The notes under the pieces: generated by a model
What the model saw: the letters and a program-made list of their open reading frames with translations, nothing else
What the model was told of the DNA's origin: nothing
Databases searched by the model: none
In this document: piece by piece, positions 45,809 through 54,448 of the stretch
Position numbering within the stretch: position 1 is the first letter of the stretch
How the letters are laid out: each line of letters starts with the position of its first letter
Program-made: the position numbers and the translations under genes
Assembly (NCBI GenBank): GCA_019448385.1
Contig: JAGTXO010000005.1
Location: forward strand, 868,001-932,000
From: Diacronema lutheri
Taxonomy: Eukaryota > Haptophyta > Pavlovophyceae > Pavlovales > Pavlovaceae
DNA length: 64,000 bases
Direction of reading: 5' to 3'

Positions 45809-46268
45809 TTCCCCTTTCCTTCCAGTGGTCGAGATCTTTGTCAACCGTGGGATGACGCAGGAAGACGCGCAGGCCGTAACGGTGACGATGAGCAAGTACC
45901 CGGCATTCTTCGTCAACCTGATGATGACCGAGGAGCTCGGCTTGCAGGTGCCCGACGACAAGGAGCCGACGCTGCTGCGCGCCTTTGTCATGTTTGCCGC
46001 GTTCGCGCTCTTCGGCATGCTCCCCATCGTCGGCTACGTGCTCACGGCCTTTGTTGTGCAGGAGACGGCCCAGCCGCCGTCGCAGGCGCACATGATGCTC
46101 GCCGCGTGCGTCATCACGAGTGTCACGCTTGTCGCGCTCGGCGCGTTTAAAGCGCACTTTGCGCACCGGCGATACGTGCGCTCAGCGCTCGAGACGCTCG
46201 TGCTCGGCGGCGTGTGCGCCTCGCTCTCGTACAACGTGGGCCTTGCCGTCGCCTCCATCGACTGGTGA
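45025..46268 (+). CDS. VIT1/CCC1-family vacuolar iron (or manganese) transporter
   Basis: Two exons, 45025-45469 and 45826-46268, 295 residues. After an N-terminal soluble part, YVKLLVFGGLDGILTSFAIV, GIGISNVLADALAMGVGEYL and STKSEHEYIREEHARESWEF are the first two helices and the cytosolic start of the CCC1/VIT1 family; Asp and Met residues in these helices conduct the metal. The second exon supplies the metal-binding cytosolic helices (MVEIFVNRGMTQEDAQAV) and three more helices (FAALFGMLPIVGY region, MLAACVITSVTLVALG, LETLVLGGVCASLSYNVG). The protein moves Fe2+ or Mn2+ into a vacuole-like store. The 356-bp intron (donor GTGCGC, acceptor TTCCAG) contains two C tracts in a duplicated element. 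Confidence 0.9.
45639..45805. repeat. Tandem duplication (period 74) with terminal C tracts inside the VIT intron
   Basis: AGCGTCTTTGACGAGCAT starts copies at 45639 and 45713. Each copy ends in CGTCCAAACAT plus a C tract, 21 C (45692-45712) in the first and 40 C (45766-45805) in the second. The second tract leads through CTCCTTCCCCTTTCCTTCCAG into the acceptor, so it serves as the polypyrimidine tract. Confidence 0.95.
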
Positions 46269-46343
46269 AAGTGGGAAGGAAAGAAAGGCCGCGAAGTAGC
46301 TGGAGCCGGAAAGCCTCCCAACAACTTTCTCCCCGACCCAATC

Positions 46344-49300
46344 ATGTCCCACGCCGCGCTCGACGAGCTCGAGGCGCTCGCGCTCTCGCCCGACCGCGGC
46401 GCAGCGATCGCGGCGCTCGTGGCGGGCAGCGAGGAGCGCGATTACTGGCGCGTGATTGACGCGCAGCACCGCGGCGCCCTCGCCGAGGCCTCGGAGATCC
46501 TCGACGGGTGGCCGAGCGAGCACGGGCGCACGCCGCGGTACGAGTGCGTGCTGCGGCGGCAGCGGTTGCTTTTGGCGAGCGCCGACCTCGAGGCGCATGC
46601 GCACGAGCTGGCCGAATCAATCGATGGTGTGCGCCTTGACCACCAGCCCGAGGCGGCTGAGTCGGCGGCCGCGCTCCACCCGAGCGAGCTCGATCCGTCG
46701 GCGATCGACGAGCACGCGCTCATCATCGCGGCGGTCGCGCAGCACGGGCTCGGCGGGTTGTCGGCGCATGGCGTGCGGCTAGTCGACGCGCGCGCGTTTG
46801 ACGCGGCTCGCCGCCGCCAGTACCTCGAGCGGCTAGACCGCCCGCTTGGCGTGCCGCACGCGCTCGAGCTGATCGCGGCCGACCTCGCGCATCCGTCGTC
46901 GCGCGGCTTTGGCTCGCTGCCCGTTCACTCCAAGCTGACGCTCGCCGAGTTGGACGAGCTGCTCGCGCTACGTCCCGAACTGCTTGCCGACCCAGCGCGG
47001 GTTGCCGCCGTTGTGGCGCGCCTCCGCCCGCCCGAGCACGTCGAGTGGCAGGGCGAAGGTGCGGACGACGGCGCGCTCGCCGCCTTTCTCGACGCCGTCT
47101 TCGCCGCCCTCATCCCGCTGCCGCGCGCATTCGACGCGCACCGCTCGCTCGTGCTCTACCACCGGCTGGCATGCGACGTGCGCACGGGCCGCGTCGATCG
47201 TGCGCGCGTCCGCGCCTACCTCGCGCTGCCGCGCGTCGGCGCGAGCGCGCCGCGGCCGCGTGCGCCGCTCGCTGGCGACTGCGTGCCGCTGCCGGTGAGC
47301 GGCAGCTTCTCGGCCGCGCTCGCGCTCGGCGCGCCCGCGCGCGGCGATCTCGACGTGGTGCGACCGTGCGTGCGAGCGCTGCTCCTGGAGGACGACGCCG
47401 TCGACCTCGCCGAGCTGTGCGACGGCGCGTGGCTCGCGCGAGAGCGCGCGGAGGTGCGCCTGCTCGCCGGGCGCACCGACGGCGCGTGGGCGGCGGTGCT
47501 CGGCGCCGACTGCGCGTCCGCGCTGCGCGAGCGCGTCGACATTGAGCTGCTACCGACCAATCCGGCGCGCTGGAGCAAGGCGGCGACCGGGGTCACGCTC
47601 AACGTCGCCGTCAAGAACGTGCCCGTGCTGCACGTGCGCATCTTCCGGGTGAACGTCGGTGCGTGGTTTGACGCGACCGGCCGCGCGGTCGACGATGAGA
47701 TGAACCTCGACGGCCTCGCGGCGGGCTGGGAGCGCGAGCTGAGCTACGCGGCGCGCTTCCCGCCGATCGAGCGGCACGTTGAGCGCATCCCGCTGCCCGC
47801 GTGCGAGCGTCCGGGCACCTACGTGGTCGAGCTCATCGGCGGCGGGAAAGCGAGCCGTGCGATCATCCGCAAGGGTGACCTGCGGTGCGCGGCGAGGCCG
47901 AGCGCGGCCGGCGTGTGCGTCGACGTCTTCGACGAGGCGGGTGAGCGCTGCCCGCGCGCGACGCTGCGCCTCGACGGGCGCACGTACGAGGCGGGCGCCG
48001 ACGGGTCGATCGCGCTGCCCTTCTCGACGCGGCCGGGCATGCACACGGCGCTCGCCGTTGACGGCGACGTCGCGTCGGCCGTGCGCGTCGCGCTGCGCGC
48101 CGAGGAGCCCGCGTTGCGCGCGGCGTGGCTCGTCGAGCGGCAGTCGCTCATCCCGGGCGAGAGCGCGCGCGTGATCGTGCGCCTCGAGCTTGCAATCGGC
48201 GCCGTGCCCGTCTCGCTCGCGCTGCTCGACGAGCCGCACATCGACGTGGGCACGGTCGACCGGCGCGGCGTGCGCGCGACGCACCGCCAGCCGCTCGCCG
48301 TCACCGACGCGTCCGACGCAGTCGTTGAATTTGCCGTGCCTGCCGACGCCGCGTCGATACACCTCGCCGTCGGCGCGCGCGTGCGTGTTGTCTCCGAGCA
48401 GCGCACGATCGACGTGCGCGCCGAGCACGCGGTCGAGGTCGGCGCGATGCACGGCGCATGCGCGACGAGCGCGCTTTACCTGAGGCCGTGCGCAGACGGG
48501 CTTCGACTGACGCTGCTCGGCAAGAATGGCGAGCCCAAGGCGCTGCGCATGCTGGCACTCACCCTGCGCGCGCGCGTCCTCGCGCCGTCGCGGCCGGTCA
48601 ACGCGATCCTCGCGACCGACGAGCGTGGCGAGGTGCGTCTGGGCGCGCTGCCGGGCATCCTGGGCGTGAGCGCGCTCGTCGGCGGCGGCGGCGACGCCTT
48701 CGACTTTGACCTCGCCGAGCTGAGCGCAAAGGCGCCGACGGAGCAGGTGGCCGTGGCGGGCGAGGAGATCATCGTGCTCACGCCAACCGCCCGGCTCGGC
48801 GCGACGCCCGCGGCGCGCGCGCACGCGGTCGTCGAGCTGCGCGCGGGCGCGCCGGCTCGCGACGTCTCTGCGCACGCGCGCGCCGAGCCCGGGCGGCTCG
48901 TCATCGCGCCCGACCTCGGCGCGGGCCGATACGAGGTGGCGACAGACGGCATCGTGCGAGCCAGCCTGCTCGTGCTGCCCACCGACGCGCGGCTGGCGCG
49001 CGGCTGGGCGTGCGTTCCGGGCGGGCTGGTCGAGCTCGCGCCGAGCCCGCCGACGAGCGCGCGCGTGCGCGCGACGTCGGCGGGCGGCATCGAGGTGCGC
49101 ATGTCCAACGCGACGGCGCGCACGCGCGTGCACGTCGTCGCGACGCCGTTCGCGCCCGCGACCACCGCCGACCCCGCCCTCGCCGTCGCCGCGCGCGGGC
49201 CGGCGCGCCACGCGGCGGCGCTCAACGTCTCGCGCTACCTGTCCAACAAGCGACTCGGCGACGAGCACCGTTACGTGCTCGACCGGCAGAAGGAGCCGCG

Positions 49301-52300
49301 CCGCGCGGGGATGCTGCTCGCAAAGCCCAGCCTGCTGCTCAGCCCGTGCGCGCTGCGCACCACCTCGACGGTGACGCATGCGGCCAGGCTGGGCGGCGGA
49401 TACGAGAAACGCGCGCTGAGCGACAATGCATGCGCCGGGCCCACGATGGCCGCCGCGTTCGCGTGCTCGCCGCTCGGCGCGGCGAGCTGCATGCGCGGCC
49501 GTGGTGGCGGCGGCGGCGGTGGTGGCGGCGGCGGCGGCCGTGGGGCGGTGGACGACTCCTTCGCCGCGTACGCCTTTCTCGCGGCCGCGCCCGCGATCGT
49601 GCCCAACCTGCGCGCGGGCGAGCGCGAGGGCGGCGAGTGCGTCCTCGCCGTCTCGCCGGCCGAGCTTGGCGGCGCGAGCTTTGTGCGCGTGCTCGTCGTC
49701 GACCCGTCGGCCACCACGTGCCACGCGCTCACGCTCGCCCGCGCGCCGTCGAGTGGTGGCCCGGGCGGCTCGGCCGCCGGCGCCGACGCGAGCCCAGCCC
49801 TCGCCGTGCGCGACGTGCGGCTGAGCGCGCCGCTGCCGCTCGGGCAGCACGTGCGCGAGGACAGGCGGCTGCTCGCCGCGCCGGCGGGCACGGCCGTCCG
49901 GCTGCTCGATCGCGCCACCTCGCGCATCGCGCTCGTCGACACCGTTGGCAAGGCGTACGAGCTGCTCGTTGCGCTGTCTGCTGACCGGACGCTCGCGAGC
50001 TGGGACTTTCTGGCAAAGTGGCCAAGCCTTTCAGAAGCGGAGCGCCTGCGGCTCTACGCGGCGCACGCATGCCACGAGCTCGCGCTCTTCATCTACTGCA
50101 AGGACAGGCCGCTCTTTGACAAGGCGCTCCGCCCCTTCCTCGCCGCAAAGCTGCAGCCCGCCCTCATTGACCTCTGGCTCCTCAGCAGCGCGCGCACCGT
50201 GCACTTTGTGCAGCCCGCGCGCCTCGACCGGTGCAACGCGCTCGAGCTCGCGCTCCTCGCGATGCGCCACCCGCACGCCGCGCCCGCGATCCGCCGCCGC
50301 CTTGCCGACCAGGTCGAGCTCGCGCCGCTCGACCCGGCCGCCGACGCTCGGCTCGTCGACATGATCATCGCGGGCGGTGCGCTCGAGGCCGGCGGCGCGG
50401 ACGACGCGCTCGCGCCCGACGCGCTGGCCGCCGAGGGCGACTTTGAGATGGTCGTGCCCTGCTCCGCCGCGCCGGTGCCGCCCGGGGCAGGCGCGTACGG
50501 CTGCGCGTACGGCGGCGGGTGCTGCGGCCTGCCGGCCGGCGCGCCGCCGTCACCTCCGCCGCCGCCATCGCAGCCGCGGGCGCGCTGCGCTGCGCCCGCG
50601 CCGCGCAGGGAGATGGCCAACCGGATGTGCCGGCGGAGCGTCCCGAGCGATGACGACGACGACGACCTCGACCTGTGTGACGTGCCCGAGGCGGCAGGCG
50701 CGGACGGCGGTGGCCCGAGCGAGCCCTTCGACCCGCTCACGCTCGGCGTCGCGCAGCGCGCGGCCGCGCCGCCGCTCTTCCGCGCCGCCGAGACGACAAA
50801 GGAGTGGGTAGAGCACGGGTGGCACGGCAGATCGGCGCAGGCGGCGGAGCCGAGCCTCATCCCCGCCGCGCGCATCTGGCACGACCTCGCCTGCCATGCC
50901 GAGCTGGACGGCACGCCCTTCCTTTCGCCGCACCTCGCCGACGCCGCGTGCTGCCTGCCCGGCGCGGTCGCGGCGCTCGCCTTTCTCTCGCTCCCGTTCG
51001 CGCACGCCGCGCCGCACGCCGTCGGCGCGGCGGGCGCGGGCGTGACGGTCACGACGAGCGGCCACGCGCTCGCCGCGTGCGTCGAGATCGCACCCGTCGA
51101 CGGGCCGCCGAGCGAGCAGGTGCTGCTCGGCCAGAGCTACTTCCAAGCGGACGACCGCTGGGCGTACGAAGGCTCGGAGCGCGTGGACAAGCCCGTCCTC
51201 GGCGAGATGGTGCGCGGCGTCGTGTACACGTGCCGCGTCGTCGTGAACAACCCGACGAGCCGACGGCAGCTCGTCGCAATCCTGCATCAAATCCCCGTCG
51301 GCGCGATCGCCGTCGGCGGCGGCGTCGGCACGTGCACCGAGCGGCGCGGGCTCGAGCCGTACGAGAGCGCCGCCCTCGAGTTCTCCTTCTATTGGCCGCA
51401 GCCCGGCGCGTACGCGCACTACGGCGCGCAGGTGACGCGTGCAGCTGGCGGGCCGCACGCGCTGCTCGCGGCCGTCGCGCCGCGCACGCTCGTCGTCGCG
51501 TCCGCGCCGAGCGACGTCGACGCGGACTCGTGGACGGTCACGGCGCAGCGCGGCTCGCTCGACGCCGTGTGCGCCTTCCTCGCCGCGCGCAACCTCGGCC
51601 GCGTCGAACTCGGCGCGATCGCGTGGCGCTGCCGCGAGCGCGGCGCCTTCGAGCGCATCACCGCCGTGCTGGCTGAGCGGCGCGTCGTCGACACCACGCT
51701 CTGGGCCTACGCGCTCGTGCACGCCGACGCGCCGCGCGCGCGCGAGTGGCTCGCCGCGCTCGGCGGTGCGGGGCTGGGCGACGTGGGCCCGGCGTTTGCG
51801 TGCGCGCTCGTCGAGTTCGAGCCCGCCGAGCACGGCGCGTACGAGCATTTGGAGTACGGTCCGCTCATCAATGCGCGCGCGCACCGGCTGGGCGAGCAGC
51901 GGCGCATCGCCAACGAGGCGCTCGGCGCGCAGTGGCGTTCCTTCTTGTTGCAGCTCGCGCACCGGCCGGCGCCGCGCGCCGAGGACGAGCTCGCGGCGAG
52001 CCACTACCTCTTCGCGATGGACCGGCCTGACGAGGCGATCGCGCGGCTCGCGCGCGTCGACGCGTCGCGCCTCGAGACGCGCGGTTCGCTGCAGCTGCGC
52101 TACATGCGCGCGTACGCCGCCGTCCTGACGGGCGAGCTGCCGGTCGCGCGCGCGCACCTCGCCGGCCTTGCCGATCACCCGGTCGAGCGCTGGCGCGCAC
52201 GCTTCGCCGCGCTCAAGGCGCTCCTCGACGAGGCGAGCGGCGGCCCACCCGCCGCCGTGACGGACGCGGACAGCCGCGACCAGGCGATGGCGGCCGCCGC

Positions 52301-52889
52301 GCGTCACTCGCCGACCGTCTCCGTCTCCGTCGACGCGCGCGCAGGCGCCGTCGTGATCGCGCACTCGGCGCAGCTCGAGCACGCCGAGCTGCGCTTCTAC
52401 CGAGTCGATCTGGAGCTGCTCTTCTCGCGCCAGCCTTTCTTTGGCGCCGACAGCAGCCGCTTCGCCTTCATCGCGCCCACCCAGGCGGAGCGCGTGCCGC
52501 TCGGCGCGCAGAGCCCGACCAGCTGGCCGCTGCCCGCCGAGCTCCGGCGGCACAGCGTCGTCATCGAGGCGGTCGCCGGCAGCGCGCGCGACGTGTGCAC
52601 GCACTTTGCCCACGAGCTCTTGCTCAGCGTCGTCGCGTCGCACGGCCAGCTGCGCGTCAGCCATGCGCCGAGCGGCGCGGCGCGCATCGCGGCGTACGTC
52701 AAGTGCTACGCGCGGTACCACGACGGCGGCGTGCACTTTTACAAAGATGGCTACACCGACCTCTGCGGCCGATTCGATTACGCGACGCTCTCGACTGACG
52801 ACCTCGATCGCGTTGAGCGCTTCGCGCTGCTCGTCGTTGATGACAGCGCCGGGTCGACCGTTGTTGAGGCGGCGCCGCCGGCGCGCTGA
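46344..52889 (+). CDS. Giant macroglobulin-like multidomain protein
   Basis: 2,181 residues in one open frame. The middle and C-terminal regions have repeated beta-sandwich features like the MG domains of alpha-2-macroglobulin-like proteins: VPVLHVRIFRVNVGAWF, PGTYVVELIGGGKASRAII, PRATLRLDGRTYEAGADGS, LLGQSYFQADDRWAYEG, LVAILHQIPVGAIAVGGG and LEPYESAALEFSFYWPQPGA. The C-terminus AYVKCYARYHDGGVHFYKDG with YTDLCGRFDYATLSTDDLD is a strongly conserved-looking end known from bacterial and protist hypothetical proteins. There is no signal peptide and no evident CGEQ thioester motif, so it is probably intracellular and not a classical protease trap. Poly-Gly (about residue 1054-1066) and poly-Asp stretches occur. 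Possible unrecognised introns within the Gly-rich region. Function unknown. Confidence 0.6.
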   Translation: MSHAALDELEALALSPDRGAAIAALVAGSEERDYWRVIDAQHRGALAEASEILDGWPSEHGRTPRYECVLRRQRLLLASADLEAHAHELAESIDGVRLDHQPEAAESAAALHPSELDPSAIDEHALIIAAVAQHGLGGLSAHGVRLVDARAFDAARRRQYLERLDRPLGVPHALELIAADLAHPSSRGFGSLPVHSKLTLAELDELLALRPELLADPARVAAVVARLRPPEHVEWQGEGADDGALAAFLDAVFAALIPLPRAFDAHRSLVLYHRLACDVRTGRVDRARVRAYLALPRVGASAPRPRAPLAGDCVPLPVSGSFSAALALGAPARGDLDVVRPCVRALLLEDDAVDLAELCDGAWLARERAEVRLLAGRTDGAWAAVLGADCASALRERVDIELLPTNPARWSKAATGVTLNVAVKNVPVLHVRIFRVNVGAWFDATGRAVDDEMNLDGLAAGWERELSYAARFPPIERHVERIPLPACERPGTYVVELIGGGKASRAIIRKGDLRCAARPSAAGVCVDVFDEAGERCPRATLRLDGRTYEAGADGSIALPFSTRPGMHTALAVDGDVASAVRVALRAEEPALRAAWLVERQSLIPGESARVIVRLELAIGAVPVSLALLDEPHIDVGTVDRRGVRATHRQPLAVTDASDAVVEFAVPADAASIHLAVGARVRVVSEQRTIDVRAEHAVEVGAMHGACATSALYLRPCADGLRLTLLGKNGEPKALRMLALTLRARVLAPSRPVNAILATDERGEVRLGALPGILGVSALVGGGGDAFDFDLAELSAKAPTEQVAVAGEEIIVLTPTARLGATPAARAHAVVELRAGAPARDVSAHARAEPGRLVIAPDLGAGRYEVATDGIVRASLLVLPTDARLARGWACVPGGLVELAPSPPTSARVRATSAGGIEVRMSNATARTRVHVVATPFAPATTADPALAVAARGPARHAAALNVSRYLSNKRLGDEHRYVLDRQKEPRRAGMLLAKPSLLLSPCALRTTSTVTHAARLGGGYEKRALSDNACAGPTMAAAFACSPLGAASCMRGRGGGGGGGGGGGGRGAVDDSFAAYAFLAAAPAIVPNLRAGEREGGECVLAVSPAELGGASFVRVLVVDPSATTCHALTLARAPSSGGPGGSAAGADASPALAVRDVRLSAPLPLGQHVREDRRLLAAPAGTAVRLLDRATSRIALVDTVGKAYELLVALSADRTLASWDFLAKWPSLSEAERLRLYAAHACHELALFIYCKDRPLFDKALRPFLAAKLQPALIDLWLLSSARTVHFVQPARLDRCNALELALLAMRHPHAAPAIRRRLADQVELAPLDPAADARLVDMIIAGGALEAGGADDALAPDALAAEGDFEMVVPCSAAPVPPGAGAYGCAYGGGCCGLPAGAPPSPPPPPSQPRARCAAPAPRREMANRMCRRSVPSDDDDDDLDLCDVPEAAGADGGGPSEPFDPLTLGVAQRAAAPPLFRAAETTKEWVEHGWHGRSAQAAEPSLIPAARIWHDLACHAELDGTPFLSPHLADAACCLPGAVAALAFLSLPFAHAAPHAVGAAGAGVTVTTSGHALAACVEIAPVDGPPSEQVLLGQSYFQADDRWAYEGSERVDKPVLGEMVRGVVYTCRVVVNNPTSRRQLVAILHQIPVGAIAVGGGVGTCTERRGLEPYESAALEFSFYWPQPGAYAHYGAQVTRAAGGPHALLAAVAPRTLVVASAPSDVDADSWTVTAQRGSLDAVCAFLAARNLGRVELGAIAWRCRERGAFERITAVLAERRVVDTTLWAYALVHADAPRAREWLAALGGAGLGDVGPAFACALVEFEPAEHGAYEHLEYGPLINARAHRLGEQRRIANEALGAQWRSFLLQLAHRPAPRAEDELAASHYLFAMDRPDEAIARLARVDASRLETRGSLQLRYMRAYAAVLTGELPVARAHLAGLADHPVERWRARFAALKALLDEASGGPPAAVTDADSRDQAMAAAARHSPTVSVSVDARAGAVVIAHSAQLEHAELRFYRVDLELLFSRQPFFGADSSRFAFIAPTQAERVPLGAQSPTSWPLPAELRRHSVVIEAVAGSARDVCTHFAHELLLSVVASHGQLRVSHAPSGAARIAAYVKCYARYHDGGVHFYKDGYTDLCGRFDYATLSTDDLDRVERFALLVVDDSAGSTVVEAAPPAR

Positions 52890-52892
52890 CGC

Positions 52893-53465
52893 CTAGTCGA
52901 GGATGCGCGAAATCGTGTCCTCGTCGTCCTCATAATCCGCGCCGTCGTCCTCCGTGGGCGCGAGCTGGTGCGCGCTGAAGGCGCCGATGCGCACGATCTC
53001 CCGGGACTTGTCGGTTTCGACGATGCCGTCCGTGAGGCGGAAGACATCTTGCTCCGCGGGCTCTGCGCCTCGGCCAGCCGCGACGAGGCGACCGCTGTAG
53101 TAGAGGTCGTTCCCAAACAGGAAGGTCGGCTGCTTCACGACGACGAAGCCTTGCCGGGCGCGCCACGTGCCGTCCTCGCCACTGTTGGAGAACTGGGCGA
53201 CGCCATCGGGCAGCATGTCCACCGTGAAGAGCGTGCGCCCGCCCTCGTCGAGCGCGAGGTAGAAAGACCACCGCGTGCTCGCGAGCTCGAGGCTTCCGCC
53301 GGCGCCCTCGTCGGGCGGAGGCGCCTCGCTCTGCCTTGCTCGAGGCGAGCGCTCGGATGCCGCGATCACGGCGCGGCGCATCGACGAGCGCGAGCGCGAG
53401 ACGTGCGCCGGGGCGAGCGACAGGACGACCGGCACGAGGCTCGCCAGGATGGCGGCTCGCGCCAT
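52893..53465 (-). CDS. Plastid-targeted-looking protein of unknown function
   Basis: 190 residues. MARAAILASLVPVVLSLAPA is a strong signal peptide; an Arg/Ser/Ala-rich, acid-poor stretch (to about residue 45) follows as in a plastid transit peptide. The mature part is mainly beta-strand: WSFYLALDEGGRTLFTVDML, FSNSGEDGTWRARQGFVVV, FLFGNDLYYSGRL, and the tail is acidic (DDGADYEDDED). I recognise no family with confidence. Its stop is only 3 bp from the stop of the macroglobulin-like gene, and its start is 27 bp from the divergent gene's ATG. Confidence 0.65.
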   Translation of the reverse strand: MARAAILASLVPVVLSLAPAHVSRSRSSMRRAVIAASERSPRARQSEAPPPDEGAGGSLELASTRWSFYLALDEGGRTLFTVDMLPDGVAQFSNSGEDGTWRARQGFVVVKQPTFLFGNDLYYSGRLVAAGRGAEPAEQDVFRLTDGIVETDKSREIVRIGAFSAHQLAPTEDDGADYEDDEDTISRILD

Positions 53466-53492
53466 CGTGGCGCCCGCCGCAGGTGCTCAGCG

Positions 53493-54434
53493 ATGGTTGC
53501 CGCGCGCCAGGGGCGGGCGATCGTCCTCCTCTCGCTGGTCGACCAAGTGGTCGTGCTCTTCTCGCCGGCAGGCGGGCGGCACCAGCTGCCGTCGCACGGC
53601 GTGTACGTTTCACGCACCGCGCTGTCGGGCGTCGAGTGCCTGCGCAACTGCCGGAAGAACTCGGCCGACCCTCGCCCAGCCGGGCAGCAGACGACCTTCA
53701 TGACGCGCAGGCGGAGGCACGACCCCGACGACGGGGATGAGGACGACGCGGAGGAGGACGAGGGGTACGACGGGCCGAAGCCTCAAAGGCGCTCGCTCGC
53801 CACGCGCGCGCGAGCCCCCAACCCGAGCGGCGTGTGGAGCAATCGGTCGCTCGCGGCGAGGCGGCGGTGGGCCGACCCCGAGTACCGCGACAAGGTCGTG
53901 CGCAAGCGGATGGAGAACGCAGCACCCAAGTCGCCGAAAAGCGCGCTCGCCATCGGCCCGCTCGACTCGGTCGTCTTCAGCCCGTCCCAGGCGCAGACGG
54001 AGATATGGCGCAGCAAGGCGGATGAGATCAACCGCTGGGCGCGCGCCAACCAGCTGCGCAGGGAGGGCGCGCTGCGCTGGAAGCGCGACCCGATGGGCTG
54101 GACGCTGGCCAACCTCGAAGCGGGCAAGCCTGCGCGCTCGCGGCTCGACAACGACACGTACAAGATCGTGCGGCAGGAGCAGCGCCGCCTCCTGTCCGTC
54201 GCTCGCTGGGAGACGCGCCGACGCAACGAGGCGCTCGCACCCCCGGCCAGCGCGGAGGCGGCCGTCAACGCGACGGCCCTTGCGAGTGCCAGCACGGCGC
54301 CGGCCGTCAACGCGACGGCCCCTGCGAGTGCCAGCACGGCGCGGCGAGTGGCGCGCGGGCAATCCGCGGCCAAGCTCGGGGCCGAGGCTGCACCGCGCGC
54401 ACCACCTCAACGCACTCGAGCAAACGAGATTTGA
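53493..54434 (+). CDS. Basic protein with NUMOD3-like motif, possibly organelle-targeted
   Basis: 313 residues from MVAARQGRAIVLLSLVDQVV, a hydrophobic start that could be a signal peptide for plastid import; MTRRRRHDPDD at 53700 is an alternative start for a nuclear form. NRSLAARRRWADPEYRDKVV matches the short NUMOD3-like helical motif (A-M-K-x-R-W-x-D-P-E-x-R) found in organellar and nuclease-associated proteins, suggesting nucleic-acid binding. SQAQTEIWRSKADEINRWAR and YKIVRQEQRRLLSVARWETR are further basic helices. Near the C-terminus a 14-to-15-residue unit (AVNATALASASTAP) is duplicated. Divergent from the plastid-like protein gene. Confidence 0.5.
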   Translation: MVAARQGRAIVLLSLVDQVVVLFSPAGGRHQLPSHGVYVSRTALSGVECLRNCRKNSADPRPAGQQTTFMTRRRRHDPDDGDEDDAEEDEGYDGPKPQRRSLATRARAPNPSGVWSNRSLAARRRWADPEYRDKVVRKRMENAAPKSPKSALAIGPLDSVVFSPSQAQTEIWRSKADEINRWARANQLRREGALRWKRDPMGWTLANLEAGKPARSRLDNDTYKIVRQEQRRLLSVARWETRRRNEALAPPASAEAAVNATALASASTAPAVNATAPASASTARRVARGQSAAKLGAEAAPRAPPQRTRANEI

Positions 54435-54448
54435 GAGAGAAGGCCCGA

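Noticed and set aside
47550-52736. Two antisense frames of over 700 codons opposite the macroglobulin-like gene
   Set aside because: Arg/His/Asp-rich shadow frames; the plus strand has conserved beta-domain motifs throughout.
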